Shown here in pieces: positions 9,765 through 19,245 of a stretch of 25,466 nt of DNA. The stretch lies in NCBI GenBank assembly GCA_028456385.1, contig JALNQF010000508.1:1-25466 (forward strand), read 5' to 3'. The stretch's first letter is position 1, and every line of letters begins with the position of its first letter. A program made the position numbers and the translations under genes. This DNA is from Ophiosphaerella korrae (Eukaryota > Ascomycota > Dothideomycetes > Pleosporales > Phaeosphaeriaceae). Under the pieces are notes generated by a model that was not told where the DNA came from, searched no databases, and saw nothing but the letters and a program-made list of their open reading frames with translations.

Positions 9765-10446
9765 TCCTAGTTTACCTATCCTAGAGCTAAAGTTATTAGT
9801 CTAGTTTCTTTGTTAATATAGAGTTCTTTATCCTCTCTTATAACTATTTTATTTATACGTTATTACTACCTCCTTACTAATTACGTGTTACGTAATAGTA
9901 TTAAAATATTTCTTTACTCTTATTATACTTCTCTTAAGTTAAACCCTAAGTCTTTTCTTTATATTATTTCTACAAACAATAGTAAAGCTTATAAGGCGTA
10001 TATTTATATAAATATACGTAGCTCTTATAACGTATCTAGTGTTTTTCTTTCTAAGTATAAGTTTATTATACTTATTCTTACGTCTAGGCTTAATAATAAT
10101 AGGGAAAGCTATTAACTAAACTTAAGAGAAATTACTATCTTAAATTATAGAAGCTAAAGCTAAGCGTAAGCGTATCTAGGAGCTTATATAGAGTAAGCTA
10201 GTAAAGAATTAAGCTTATTTCTCTTGTCTTTGTAAGATAAAGGCCTTAAATAATAAGAAATTAGCTAAGTAGTTAGTAGCTCTAGAAGCTAAGCTAAACT
10301 TAGATAAAGTGTTTAGTATTACTATAGTAGGTCCTGCGCTAGACGTCCTTATTGTCTCTCTATCTATTATTAGTAATGTTAGTTCTCTTAGTTTGCTGCT
10401 AGGCGTTCTAGAAAGTTTTAACTTTAGAACTCTTCTAGTTTCTTAG
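9744..10446 (+). pseudogene. Element B opposite-strand 3' ORF (includes the 76-codon open frame)
   Basis: The best preserved copy of a frame opposite to gag-pol. The first part uses the phase of 9744 and includes the only longer stop-free stretch of the window, 9885-10115 (76 codons; its first codon is GTG, not ATG). That part contains Y-K-A-Y-I-x7-Y, from an inferred C-x2-C-x8-C. From 10108 (A-I-N) the conserved frame is one base further on and runs to TAG at 10444-10446: I-I-E-A-K-A-K-R-K-R, then K-I-K-A-L-N-N-K-K-L-A-K, L-E-A-K-L-N-L-D, then a Ser/Leu-rich tail ending R-T-L-L-V-S. B and D need this +1 shift and A does not. The composition suggests a zinc-binding N-terminal half, a basic coiled coil and a Ser/Pro/Thr-rich tail. 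It loosely recalls fungal hypothetical proteins of that make-up, from memory and unverified. Function unknown. Confidence 0.6.
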
Positions 10447-13400
10447 GGTAATTAAGATTGTCCTCTAGTTCTTATATTTCTTCTTATAGTTATCTTTTTT
10501 TATCTATACTTATCTATTCTACTAAGTAGTAGTCTCTTCTATTTTAGAACTAGTACTATAGGATTTTCTTAACTTTTTATTCTTCCTATTCTCTATACGT
10601 GTCTACTTTGTATACTAGTAGTTCTACTTCTAGTAGTACTTGTTCTAGTAAGGCTACGTAGAATATTAGGTATATCTTTATCTTTTTTAGTAGCTTTAAT
10701 TTAAATATAACTAGTATAACTTCTTTCTTAATTTTGTATAGTCTTATTTTAACGTAGTCTAATTTTAAGCTTAGTCTCTTGCTTTTAATATTCTTTTATA
10801 CTAACTATACTTTTTCTCTTTCTTAAAATTAGGGTCTCTCTTTATACTTCTTATTATAGTACTTTGTTATTTAATTATATAAGAATTCTATATCTTGTCT
10901 TAGTTAATTATATATATCTTTAAGTCTATTAGCAAAGTTTTCTCTTCTTAGAGACTAAGATATCTAATTTCTTAGTATCTAGTATACGTTAGGTTTAAAT
11001 CTATAGTTTACAAAGAAGAGTAATACTCTTATTACTATGTTCTTTACGCTGTTGTATGCTAGCTATACTATAGGTAGTAACTATACCTAATTGTTCTAGT
11101 TGTAGTTAAGGTAGTATCTTAGGTATTATTCTACTATCTAATTTATTCGTTCTAACTATCTATCTATTTGTAGGTAATATACTGTAGACATTATATATTT
11201 AATTCCTAATTACGCTATTATTATTCCCTATAGTTTTAATATAAATCGTACGTCTCTATCTATAATAATCTTATCTAGTAGTCTATATTAACTAATTATA
11301 GTTCCTAGAACTTAGTATATAGTAACTTCTATCCTACTTTTTTCTTTATATAGTCTAAAGTATATATACTTTATAAGCTTATCTACTATTATTAAGATTC
11401 TATTATATTTAACCCCTAATATTAAGTCTTTAGACTTTAGTAGCTTTGTAATAAAGTCTATTGTAATAACTCCCTATAGTTATTCTAGTACTTCTACTAG
11501 TTGTAACATTCTATATAGTATATATCTATTGTATTTATTTCTTTAATATTCTATATAGTCTCGTAGTACCTCTATTACTAATTGTCTTGCTTTTAGAATA
11601 TAGTAATCTCGTAGTAGTCTATCTAATATTTTCTTAATACCTTAGTAACTATATACTAGTAATTTATAGAATTATCGTATAAATTCTCTCTAGATCTTCT
11701 TTAGGATATATATTCTTCTATAGGCTTATACAAATCCTTCTTAGATTTCTAGTTTTTCTATTTCTTTAGATACTTCTTTTGTTATTTTCTAAATCTATTT
11801 ATCTAGCTCGCTACTCTTCTTTTTAAGTGTTGTAGCTATTTTATATATATTTAGGACTAAGTGTCCTTCTTTATTCTTAACTAGAACTATACTAGTAGTA
11901 CTTACTTCTTCTTATAAGTCTAGCCTTCTACTAAGGGCGTCTATAAACTAATTGTCTTTCCCTTTTATATATATAATTTCTATATTAAACGTTAACAAGT
12001 ATTCCTACTATCTTATATAGTATTATAATAATTCTTTATTTATTATAAATCCTATAAGATTCTTATAGTCTATATAGACCTTTATCTAATATTTTACTCT
12101 TTATAGGTATACTCTCTATTACTTAAATACTTTGTAGATTACTAGCATTTCTTTGTTGTAGATTAGGTAGTTAAGTTCTACTATCTTTATTTTCTTAGAG
12201 AAGTACTTAACTAAGTATTCTTTTTTAGTCTCTAGGTCTTCCTATATTAGTACTATTCTATAGACTAAGTTAGATACGTCTGTTTTTACTATTACTAGTA
12301 GATCTAGGTTATATATTCTAATAACTAGGTTTTCTATAAACTTCTTCTTAATCTTCTTAAATACCTTGTTACATTCCTTTATCTATTTAAATAGCGTATC
12401 TTTTTTTATAAGTCTTATTATTAGTTCTATATCTTTAAACTATCTTACTATTAACTTTCTACAAAAGTTAGCTAGCCTATAAAATTATCGTACCTCTTTT
12501 AGGTTTCTTAGTGTTAGCTATTTGTTAATTAACTTAATCTTTTCTAGATTAATCTTAATCTTTTCTAGTTCTATAATAAACCCTAGGAAATCTATTTCCT
12601 TTGTATAGAACTTGTATTTTCTTATCTTAAGAAATATTTTAGCTTCTACTAGTTTTTCTAGTACTTTATATATATATTGTATATATTCTTCCTCTATTTC
12701 TAAGAATATAAGGATATTATCTAAGTATGTAAATATAAATATATCTAAGTACTCTCTTAGTACTATATTAATCCTTTCTTAGAATACTACTAGTATATTT
12801 ATTAAGCTAAATAGTATAACTAAATATTTATATAATCCCTATTGTATTCTAAATACTATTTTCTATTTATTACCTTCTTTAATTCTAATTTAGTAATAGG
12901 CGTTCTAGATATCTAACTTTATAAAGATCGTTACTTTCTATAGTTTATCTTGTATTACGTCTATCCTTAGTAAGGGGTATTAGTTCTTGTTTATAACTAC
13001 GTTAGTTTTTCTAAAGTCTACACAAGGTCTTTTATTACTTATTTCTTTCTTATCTATAAAGATAAGTCTATAAGCTACTAAGGATTTAGATTCTCTTATC
13101 TATCTCTTCTTTATTGCGTTTTAAATAAATACTTATTTAATCTTTAATTCTTTTTCTATTTTCTAGTAGACTAGGCTCTACCCTACGTCTTTTCCTTCTT
13201 CTATTTCTATCGCTAAGTCTTATAGTTAATATTCTAGAAGGTAATCTTTAGGTTCTATAAGCTATTTTTCTTATTTCTTATATTCTTCTAGGAATTTTCC
13301 CTTATAGGTATTCTTGTAAGCCTTTAACGTATCTATTCTATAGTAGTTAATCTTCCCTATCCTCTAATTAATGTGTAGGTTAGTTATCTATAACTATAGT

Positions 13401-14499
13401 ATACCTAATATTATATCTTGTTTATTATTAATTGTCGTTATATCTATAACTATATTCTTAATTTCTAGTCCTTCTAACCTTAGTGTTAAAGGTACTATCT
13501 TAAACTATATTAGTTCTTAGAATAGTTTTCCTTTAATCGTACTTAGTTATTAAGGGTATTTCTTTATTATATACTTTATTCCTTGTGTTTCTACAAACTT
13601 CTTTAATATAAAGTTTCTTGTAGCTCTACTATTAATTATTAATTATACTTTCTTTCTTTAGTATATACCTATTTTTATAATATATAGGCCTTCTATACCT
13701 TCTAGTTTTTTTTACTTAGGTAACTTTATAAATTATCTATCTTTCTAGGGCTATAGGCCTACTTTAAGTTTATATTCTTTATATTTTAGATATTTATTGT
13801 ACATATATTTATACTATAGTTTTCCTTAGACGTATTTCTTAGATAGTTTTAGGCCTAGTCTTACTACTACGTATCTATCTTCTAGGATTACTTCCTATCC
13901 TTAGATATTTTCTACTAGAATTACTCTTATATAGTTATAGCCTTTTCTCTTTATAAGCTATACGCTGTTATTTACTTTAGGGTTTCTATATATAATATAA
14001 TTCTTGTCTAGGTATAATATCTATAATACTTTAAAGTGTACTAGGTGTTTTAGATCTATTATTTTATTATCCCCTTCCTAGTATTTGCTTCTACTAGGTG
14101 TATCTATTATTAGGATATAGTATACTACTAGTACTCTTAGTGTATAGGCTTTGTTAATCTATTATATCTTTCTTATAAGGTATTACTATTCTCTTTTTAT
14201 AGGTATTCTTCTTACTATAACTATATATTACTTTATCTATTCTTAAAATAGTATAAACTTTATTTCTTTAGAATTACGTTCTTTCTAGTCTTTGTACGCT
14301 TCCTCTATACTTATAACTAGTAAGTATTTCTAAATAAACTTCTATTCTTTATTTTATTCCTCTATATTACTTGTTGTGCGGCTATTGTAACTATATATTA
14401 TTAGCTAGGTATACTCTATATCTCTTATACTAACTTGTCTCTTACTTCCTTATAGTCCTTTAGAGGTAGTTATAGTAGTCTCTTTATCTAGTACTAGTC
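10424..14499 (-). pseudogene. Element B pol (protease, RT, RNase H, integrase, chromodomain)
   Basis: Read from about 14499 down to 10424; the 5' limit is arbitrary because gag and pol look like one polyprotein with a roughly 1.2-kb linker before the protease. Seen on the minus strand: protease N-S-R-A at 13622-13633 (family D-S-G-A); RT Y-L-D-N at 12716-12727 (Y-L-D-D); RNase H T-D-V-S with Asp at 12278-12280; integrase zinc motif Y-I-E-Y then R-N-K at 11546-11557 (C-x2-C-Q-R-N-K); catalytic Asp 11456-11458, Asp 11258-11260 and Glu 11150-11152, all three kept, with 65 and 35 residues between; GPY/F motif at 10736-10744 (R-L-Y); the I-H-P-x-F-H-V-like block at 10646-10675; chromodomain at about 10428-10600 with Y-L-V-E-W-like and E-E-x-x-E-L-E-D-N-L residues. 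Stops throughout. The TAA at 10424-10426 may be the true stop. Confidence 0.9.
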
Positions 14500-15911
14500 C
14501 TTTAGCCTAGATTAATAGTACTAAGGGCTCTTCCCCTTCTAGATCTTCTACTAGTAAGTCTATTACTTAGGCTATTTCTTCTAGCTAAGCTTTTGTTCTT
14601 TCTTTTATTATAGCTACTCTCTATCTCTATTATAGAAAGTATCTTACTCTCTATTTACTAGAAAGATATATATAGTAGTTATCTTTATAACAAAAGGTCT
14701 AATAGAGTATTATATATTGTATTTCTTTACTTCTAGCTACTTTCTCTTAAGGTTTAGCTTGTACTTATAGTACTTCTTTCTTCTTTTTAGTTGTCTTTAA
14801 CTAGGTTTCTTTCTTTAGGTCCTTATTCTTGTAGTCTTTTATAAAGTATCTAGGTTTCCTGTATTTATAATATACTATATCCTTTCTTTTCTTTAATTAG
14901 TAGTCTTTTGCGTAGTAGCCTAGTTTACTATAGTTAAAGTACGTAAAGTCTTTATTCTTCTTTTTCTTTCTATCCTTATTAGCGTTAAGGATTATAGGGT
15001 CTCCTTTATCGTAATTCTAAGTATAACCTCTATATTTATTTTTTTTCTATTCTCGAAGATTGTTGTTAATTTGTATTACCTATTATTTTAGGGCTTCTAG
15101 TATCTTTAGTTTTTCTATATATATTATCTTGTATTAAATTTTTAAGTTTAGTCTTTACTTAAATTATAACATTAAGGCTAACTTATTCTACTCTATGTTT
15201 TATAATAGTTATTTAAATTATAATATGTACTTAAGAACGCTCTAACTTTGTATAAGCTTTTCTAGCTATTCTTTAGCTTATTAGGTAATGTCTATGTCCT
15301 TAAATACTACTCTTATTTGTTTAGTAAAGTACTTGTAACTTCTAAAAATAGCTCTAGTTTTGTCCTTCTAGGTTATTAGAGAGTATATTATATAGTCTAT
15401 CTAGTAAGGTTTATACTATCTTATCGCGTCTTCCTTAAGGTGCAACCTAATATATATTACCTTTTTTTCTTCTATATTAAAGTATAGTGCTTGTATATCT
15501 ATTTAGAGTTGTACTAAAGTAATAAAGGGTCTTAGTTTCTCTTTTGTTCTATTAAACTTCTTAAGGATAAGTATCTTAGGTAGTTTCTTTGTTATACTTA
15601 TTACTAGACGTTATATAATTAGTTCTATCTAATTCTAACCTTTAATAATAGCTTTAATCTATACTTTATTCTACTTTACGTAATCTTATAGTTCCTTGTT
15701 CTATATTTCTAAAGCATTAATTACTATTTTTATGTCTTCTTTGTCTAAGATTAGATTGTTAATTTAGTCCTTAATTATTTCTTATATAGTACTATTAGAC
15801 TTATAACTACTTTTAGGGGCTTTACTTATTTTAGTTAAACTTTCTACTATCGTGTTAACTAGACTGTGCGCTACTTACGCTTTGCTTCTCGTAATAACTA
15901 AATTAGTAAGG
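14500..15911 (-). pseudogene. Element B gag (capsid and two CCHC zinc knuckles)
   Basis: Read from just inside the 5' LTR at 15911. The capsid region (about 15640-15060) is clear: L-K-K-F-N, L-R-P-F-I-T-L-V, Y-F-N-I-E-E-K-K-V-I-Y, a long Arg/Lys stretch T-R-A-I-F-R-S-Y-K-Y-F-T-K-Q, and I-N-N-N-L-R-E, which is the Retrotrans_gag pattern. Two nucleic-acid-binding knuckles follow: 14900-14941 and 14831-14872, each 14 codons with spacing C-x2-C-x4-H-x4-C, in which every Cys and His codon now reads Tyr (TAC or TAT). That is the direct product of TG-to-TA and CA-to-TA changes. No start ATG is visible. Gag would form the particle and bind RNA. Confidence 0.9.
15892..15911 (-). promoter_or_regulatory. 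Element B internal start (putative primer-binding region)
   Basis: On the minus strand the 5' LTR ends ...CTATTATA and is followed by CCTTACTAATTTAGTTATTA, the same 20 bases as in C and, with one C/T change, A and E. This is the strictest shared non-coding block of the family. No TGG-type tRNA complement starts it. Confidence 0.55.
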
Positions 15912-16340
15912 TATAATAGGTTGTTACTAGGGTCGACTTCCTAGTACCTAAAAGGTATTAGTAGATTAAGAGTTAATAGTAAAAGCTTAGGTTATAATCT
16001 ATAATAACTTATAAATAATAGAAGATGTTTTGTAACTGTCTTATATTAGCGTTCTGTAGTTAAAGGATTAAATTACTAATACTATCCTAACGATATGCAT
16101 CTTACTAACTATATACTTGTCGTAATCTATAATCTATAGTTGCTAAGACTAGTAGATTATAGATTGTCTTAATCTATAATCTATTGATACCAAGAGTCTA
16201 TAGATTATAGATTAGCCTAGGTGTCCTAGTTATGTATAGTTTCCTAATTAAAGTCGTTACCCTACTCGTCCTATGCTTCGTTAGCGCCTAGATTAAGACT
16301 AATTAGTTCTATCTCGATTTCTTCTGTTACACCCGTAACA
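15912..16340 (-). repeat. Element B 5' LTR
   Basis: 429 bp, with the + strand ending 'ttacacccgtaaca'. It holds the same four-fold dyad at 16123-16214 (outer arms 16123-16139 and 16198-16214). It is less mutated than the other B LTR. As the 5' LTR it would carry the promoter; no TATA box can be singled out in this AT-rich, mutated sequence. Confidence 0.9.
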
Positions 16341-17726
16341 TTTCCCTTTAAAATCTTCTATTAGTAGGTCTATTATATAAGCTATTTCTTCTAGCTATTT
16401 TTTTATTCTTTCTTTTATTACTACTACTTTATTCTTTTATAAAAACTATCTTACTCTCTATTTACTAAAAAGGTATATATAGTAGTTATTATTATAACAA
16501 AAGGTCTAATTAAGTATTATATACTATATTTCTCTACTCCTAGCTACTTTCTCTTAAGGTTTAGCCTATACTTTTTATACTTCTTCCTTACCTTTAGTTA
16601 TCTTTAACTAGGCTTCTTTATCTTTCTTAGAATCTTTACTTCTATAGTTCTTTATAAAGTATCCTAGTTTCTTATATTTATAATATACTATATCATTTTT
16701 CTATTTAGACTAATAATTTTTTACGTAGTAGCTATTCTTACTATAATTAAAGTATATAAAGTCTCTATTCTTCTTTTTTTTTTATCTTTATTTATATTAA
16801 GGATTATAAGGTCTCTAGTATCTTAGTTTCGAGGTTATCTTCTTTACTTATTCTTCTTCTATTCTTAAAGATTTTATTAATTTATATTACCTATTATTTT
16901 AGAGCTTTTAGTATTCCTAGCTTTTCTATGTAAATTATTTTATATTATATCTTTAAGTTTAGTCCTTATTTAAATTATAATATTAGAGATAGTTTATTCT
17001 ATTCTATATTTTGTAATAGTTATTTAAACTATAATATATATTCTAGAATACTCTTATATTATACAAGCTTCTCTAGCCTTTCTTTAGCTTATTAGGTAAT
17101 ATCTATATCCCTAAATACTACTCTTATTTATTTAGTAAAGTATTTATAACTTCTAAAGATAGCTCTTATCTTATCCTTTTATATTCCTAGAGTATATATT
17201 ATATAATCTATCTAATAAGGCCTAAACTATCTTATTATATTGTCTTTAAAGTGTATACTAATATATATTACTTTCTTATCTTCTCTATTAAAGTATAGTA
17301 CTTGTATATTAATCTAGAGTTATACTAAAGCTATAAAAGGTCTTAGTTTCTCTCTTGTTCTATTTAACTTCTTAAGTATAAGTATCTTAGGTAGTTTCTT
17401 TATTATACTTATCTCTAGTCTCTAAGTAATTTATTCTATCTAGTCTTATCCTACTATAATAGCTTTAATTTATACTTTATTTTACTTTACGTAATTTTAT
17501 AGTTCTTTATTCTACGTTTCTAAAGTATTAATTACTATCTTTATATCTACTTTTTCTAAAATTAGATTATTTAGATAGTCCTTAATTACCTTCTATAGAG
17601 TATTATTTAATTTATAGCTACTTAGAGGTACTTTTCCTCTTTTCTTAGTTAAACTTTCTACTATTATATTAGCTTAGACTATACGCTACTTATACTTTAC
17701 TTCTCCTAATAACTAAATTAGTAAAG
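16341..17726 (-). pseudogene. Element A gag, RIP-inactivated
   Basis: The 5' half of the A polyprotein, separated from its pol by B. It starts inside the A 5' LTR at 17726 (minus-strand CTTTACTAATTTAGTTATT). The capsid region aligns with B gag, and both zinc knuckles can be placed: 16713-16754 and 16644-16685, 14 codons each, with Cys and His codons changed to Tyr. The first five bases (16341-16345) are the right target duplication of B. It is more mutated than B gag: CpA and TpG are almost absent and stops are denser. Confidence 0.85.
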
Positions 17727-18177
17727 TATAACGTAACTCTTTACTATTAACTATAAGTATTACTTTAAGTATTAGAGTAGATTAGAAAGTAATAACAAAA
17801 GCTTATATTATAATTAAGTAAAAAGTATAAATAATAGGTAATTTGTATATCTAATATTAAGTATTAGCGTTTTAGGTTAGAGATTAGATTACTAATATTA
17901 TCTTAATAATAAACATTACTATAAATTATATATTCCTACTAATCTATTAATCTATTACTTGTATCTAGTCTTAGTAACTATAGATTAAGAGATTACTAAT
18001 TTATTAATCTATAATTATTTTCTATCTATATACTAGAGTAATTAAGGGATTACTTACGTGTCCTAATTGTAAGTAGTTTCCTAATCTAGGTTATTACTCT
18101 ACTCGTTCTATACTTTGTTAGTACTTAAGTCTAGGCTAATTAGTTCTACTTCGACTTCTCTTATTATACCTATAATA
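17727..18177 (-). repeat. Element A 5' LTR
   Basis: 451 bp, the partner of 4070-4520, from 'tataacgtaactc' to 'tatacctataata' on the + strand. It is followed by cctat (18178-18182), the right target duplication. Differences from its partner include several transversions (for example aaaaagtataaataatagg against aagaactataaataatagt). Confidence 0.87.
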
Positions 18178-18569
18178 CCTATTATTAACTATAAATAGCT
18201 ATTAGAGTATTAGTAGATTAGGCGATAATAATAAAAGTTTGTATTATAATTAAGTAATAACTATTAACAATAGTTAATTTAAATATACAATATTTAGTAT
18301 TAGCGTTTTTAGTTAGAGATTAGATTACTAATACTTTACTAATAGCGTATATCTTTACTAATAATATACTTAGTACTCTTTTAGTACTTTATAACTTTAT
18401 ATTTACTAAGATTATAAATTTATAAATTTATTATATATTTCTATTATAGTTAGTTTTCTAATTAAGTCTATTATCTTATAAGTTATTACTCTACTCTTCT
18501 TATACTTTATTAGTACTTAAGCTAGAACTAACTAGTTCTATCTTAATTTCTCTTATTACTGTTATAATA
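18178..18569 (-). repeat. Element D 3' LTR, main part
   Basis: Continues from 4053-4069 after the insertion of A. Its reverse complement matches the C and G LTRs: start 'tattataacagtaataagagaa', one copy of 'atcttagtaaatataaag', and the end 'agttaataatagg'. The single repeat copy makes it about 46 bp shorter than the C LTR. The polypurine tract follows at 18570. Confidence 0.8.
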
Positions 18570-19245
18570 CTATCTCCTCTTCTAGATAGGTTTCTATTTC
18601 TCTATCCTAAAGCTAAGGTTATTAATTCTATGTCTTTATTAATTTCTAGCTCTTTCTTACTCTTTATACTATCTTATTTTTAGTATTATAAACTTCTCCT
18701 TAGATCTTATATTTTTTATAATAGAGTTAAGATATTCTTTTATTATTATTACGCCTTATTAGGTCTTTTATATCTTATATCTTTAAATAATAGTAAATAC
18801 TATAATAAATATATTCTTACTTATATTTAGTATAAATATATTTCTTCTAGTATTTTACTCTTAGAGTATAAGTATTTAATTTCTATATAGTCTCTTTCTA
18901 CTAAGTTAAATAGAGTAAGCTATTAATAAAGCTTAAGAAAAACTATTATTATAGCTTTCTATAGCTAAAGCTAAGTATAAGTTAACTCTTTATAAGCTAG
19001 TAGAGCTTTATTTTTATATTTAGCGTCTTTATAAAATAAAAGCTTATAATAATACTAAGTTATCTAAATAGTTTTATATATTAGAAGCTAAGTTAGATCT
19101 TAAAGATATAGTAGAAGCTACTCTAGCTCCTATTATATTAAGCGCTCCTATTATTTCTTTATCTATTAGTAGTATTATAGATTTTCTTAGTTTACTATAA
19201 AGTAGTTTAGAAGGTTTTAATTTTAGAACTCCTTTAGTTTCTTAA
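18570..19245 (+). pseudogene. Element D opposite-strand 3' ORF, RIP-inactivated
   Basis: Third copy of the frame opposite to gag-pol, and the only one with an in-frame ATG near its start (18630-18632, codon 21 of the open frame; A has ATT and B has GTT there, so it may be coincidental). From that ATG to TAA at 19243-19245 is about 205 codons, with one base extra. A +1 shift is needed before A-I-N at 18919, as in B. The order is K-A-K-V-I-N, Y-I-F-Y, Y-x2-Y-x8-Y, then A-I-N-K-A-x-E-K-L-L-L, K-I-K-A, L-E-A-K-L-D-L-K-D-I-V-E-A-T and a Ser/Ile/Pro-rich tail ending R-T-P-L-V-S. The last 63 codons from K-I-K to F-N align with A and B with the same total length in all three copies. Function unknown. 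Confidence 0.6.

Larger units (their letters stand above)
9315..16340 (-). mobile_element. Element B, complete Ty3/gypsy chromovirus, youngest layer
   Basis: A structurally complete 7026-bp element on the minus strand, inserted in the gag-protease linker of A. LTRs are 429 bp each (9315-9743, 15912-16340) and the target duplication is tttcc. The two LTRs differ at about 33 positions by eye, all transitions, with no indel or transversion, so they were nearly identical when RIP struck. It keeps clearly more CpA, TpG and CpG than the surrounding copies. Domain order is gag with two zinc knuckles, protease, RT, RNase H, integrase, chromodomain. An opposite-strand ORF precedes the polypurine tract. 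No domain is missing, but every frame is interrupted. Confidence 0.93.
4070..18177 (-). mobile_element. Element A, Ty3/gypsy chromovirus, split by element B
   Basis: A full-length element on the minus strand, about 7.08 kb once B and its duplicated 5 bp are removed. It has two LTRs of exactly 451 bp (4070-4520 and 17727-18177) and a 5-bp target duplication, cttat at 4065-4069 and cctat at 18178-18182, which differ by one C/T change. Order on the minus strand is 5' LTR, gag (to 16341), the B insertion, then protease to chromodomain (to 5233), the opposite-strand frame, polypurine tract and 3' LTR. Its two LTRs differ by transversions as well as transitions, so A is older than B. It landed in the LTR of D. 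Confidence 0.88.

Noticed and set aside
9885..10115. The 76-codon stop-free + frame as a free-standing gene
   Set aside because: It starts at GTG, has no promoter or partner evidence, and lies inside element B. It is explained as the N-terminal half of the opposite-strand ORF that also occurs, with stops, in A and D.
10074..10121. 48-bp intron in the opposite-strand ORF
   Set aside because: Conserved GT and AG can be placed, but the length is a multiple of three and does not bring the two halves into one frame in B or D.
11141..11175. Loss of the integrase catalytic Glu in all copies
   Set aside because: This came from reading the wrong frame. In the frame of the D-R-D motif the Glu codon GAA is present at 11150-11152 in B and 5959-5961 in A, 35 residues after the second Asp. 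Only D shows a change, to Lys.
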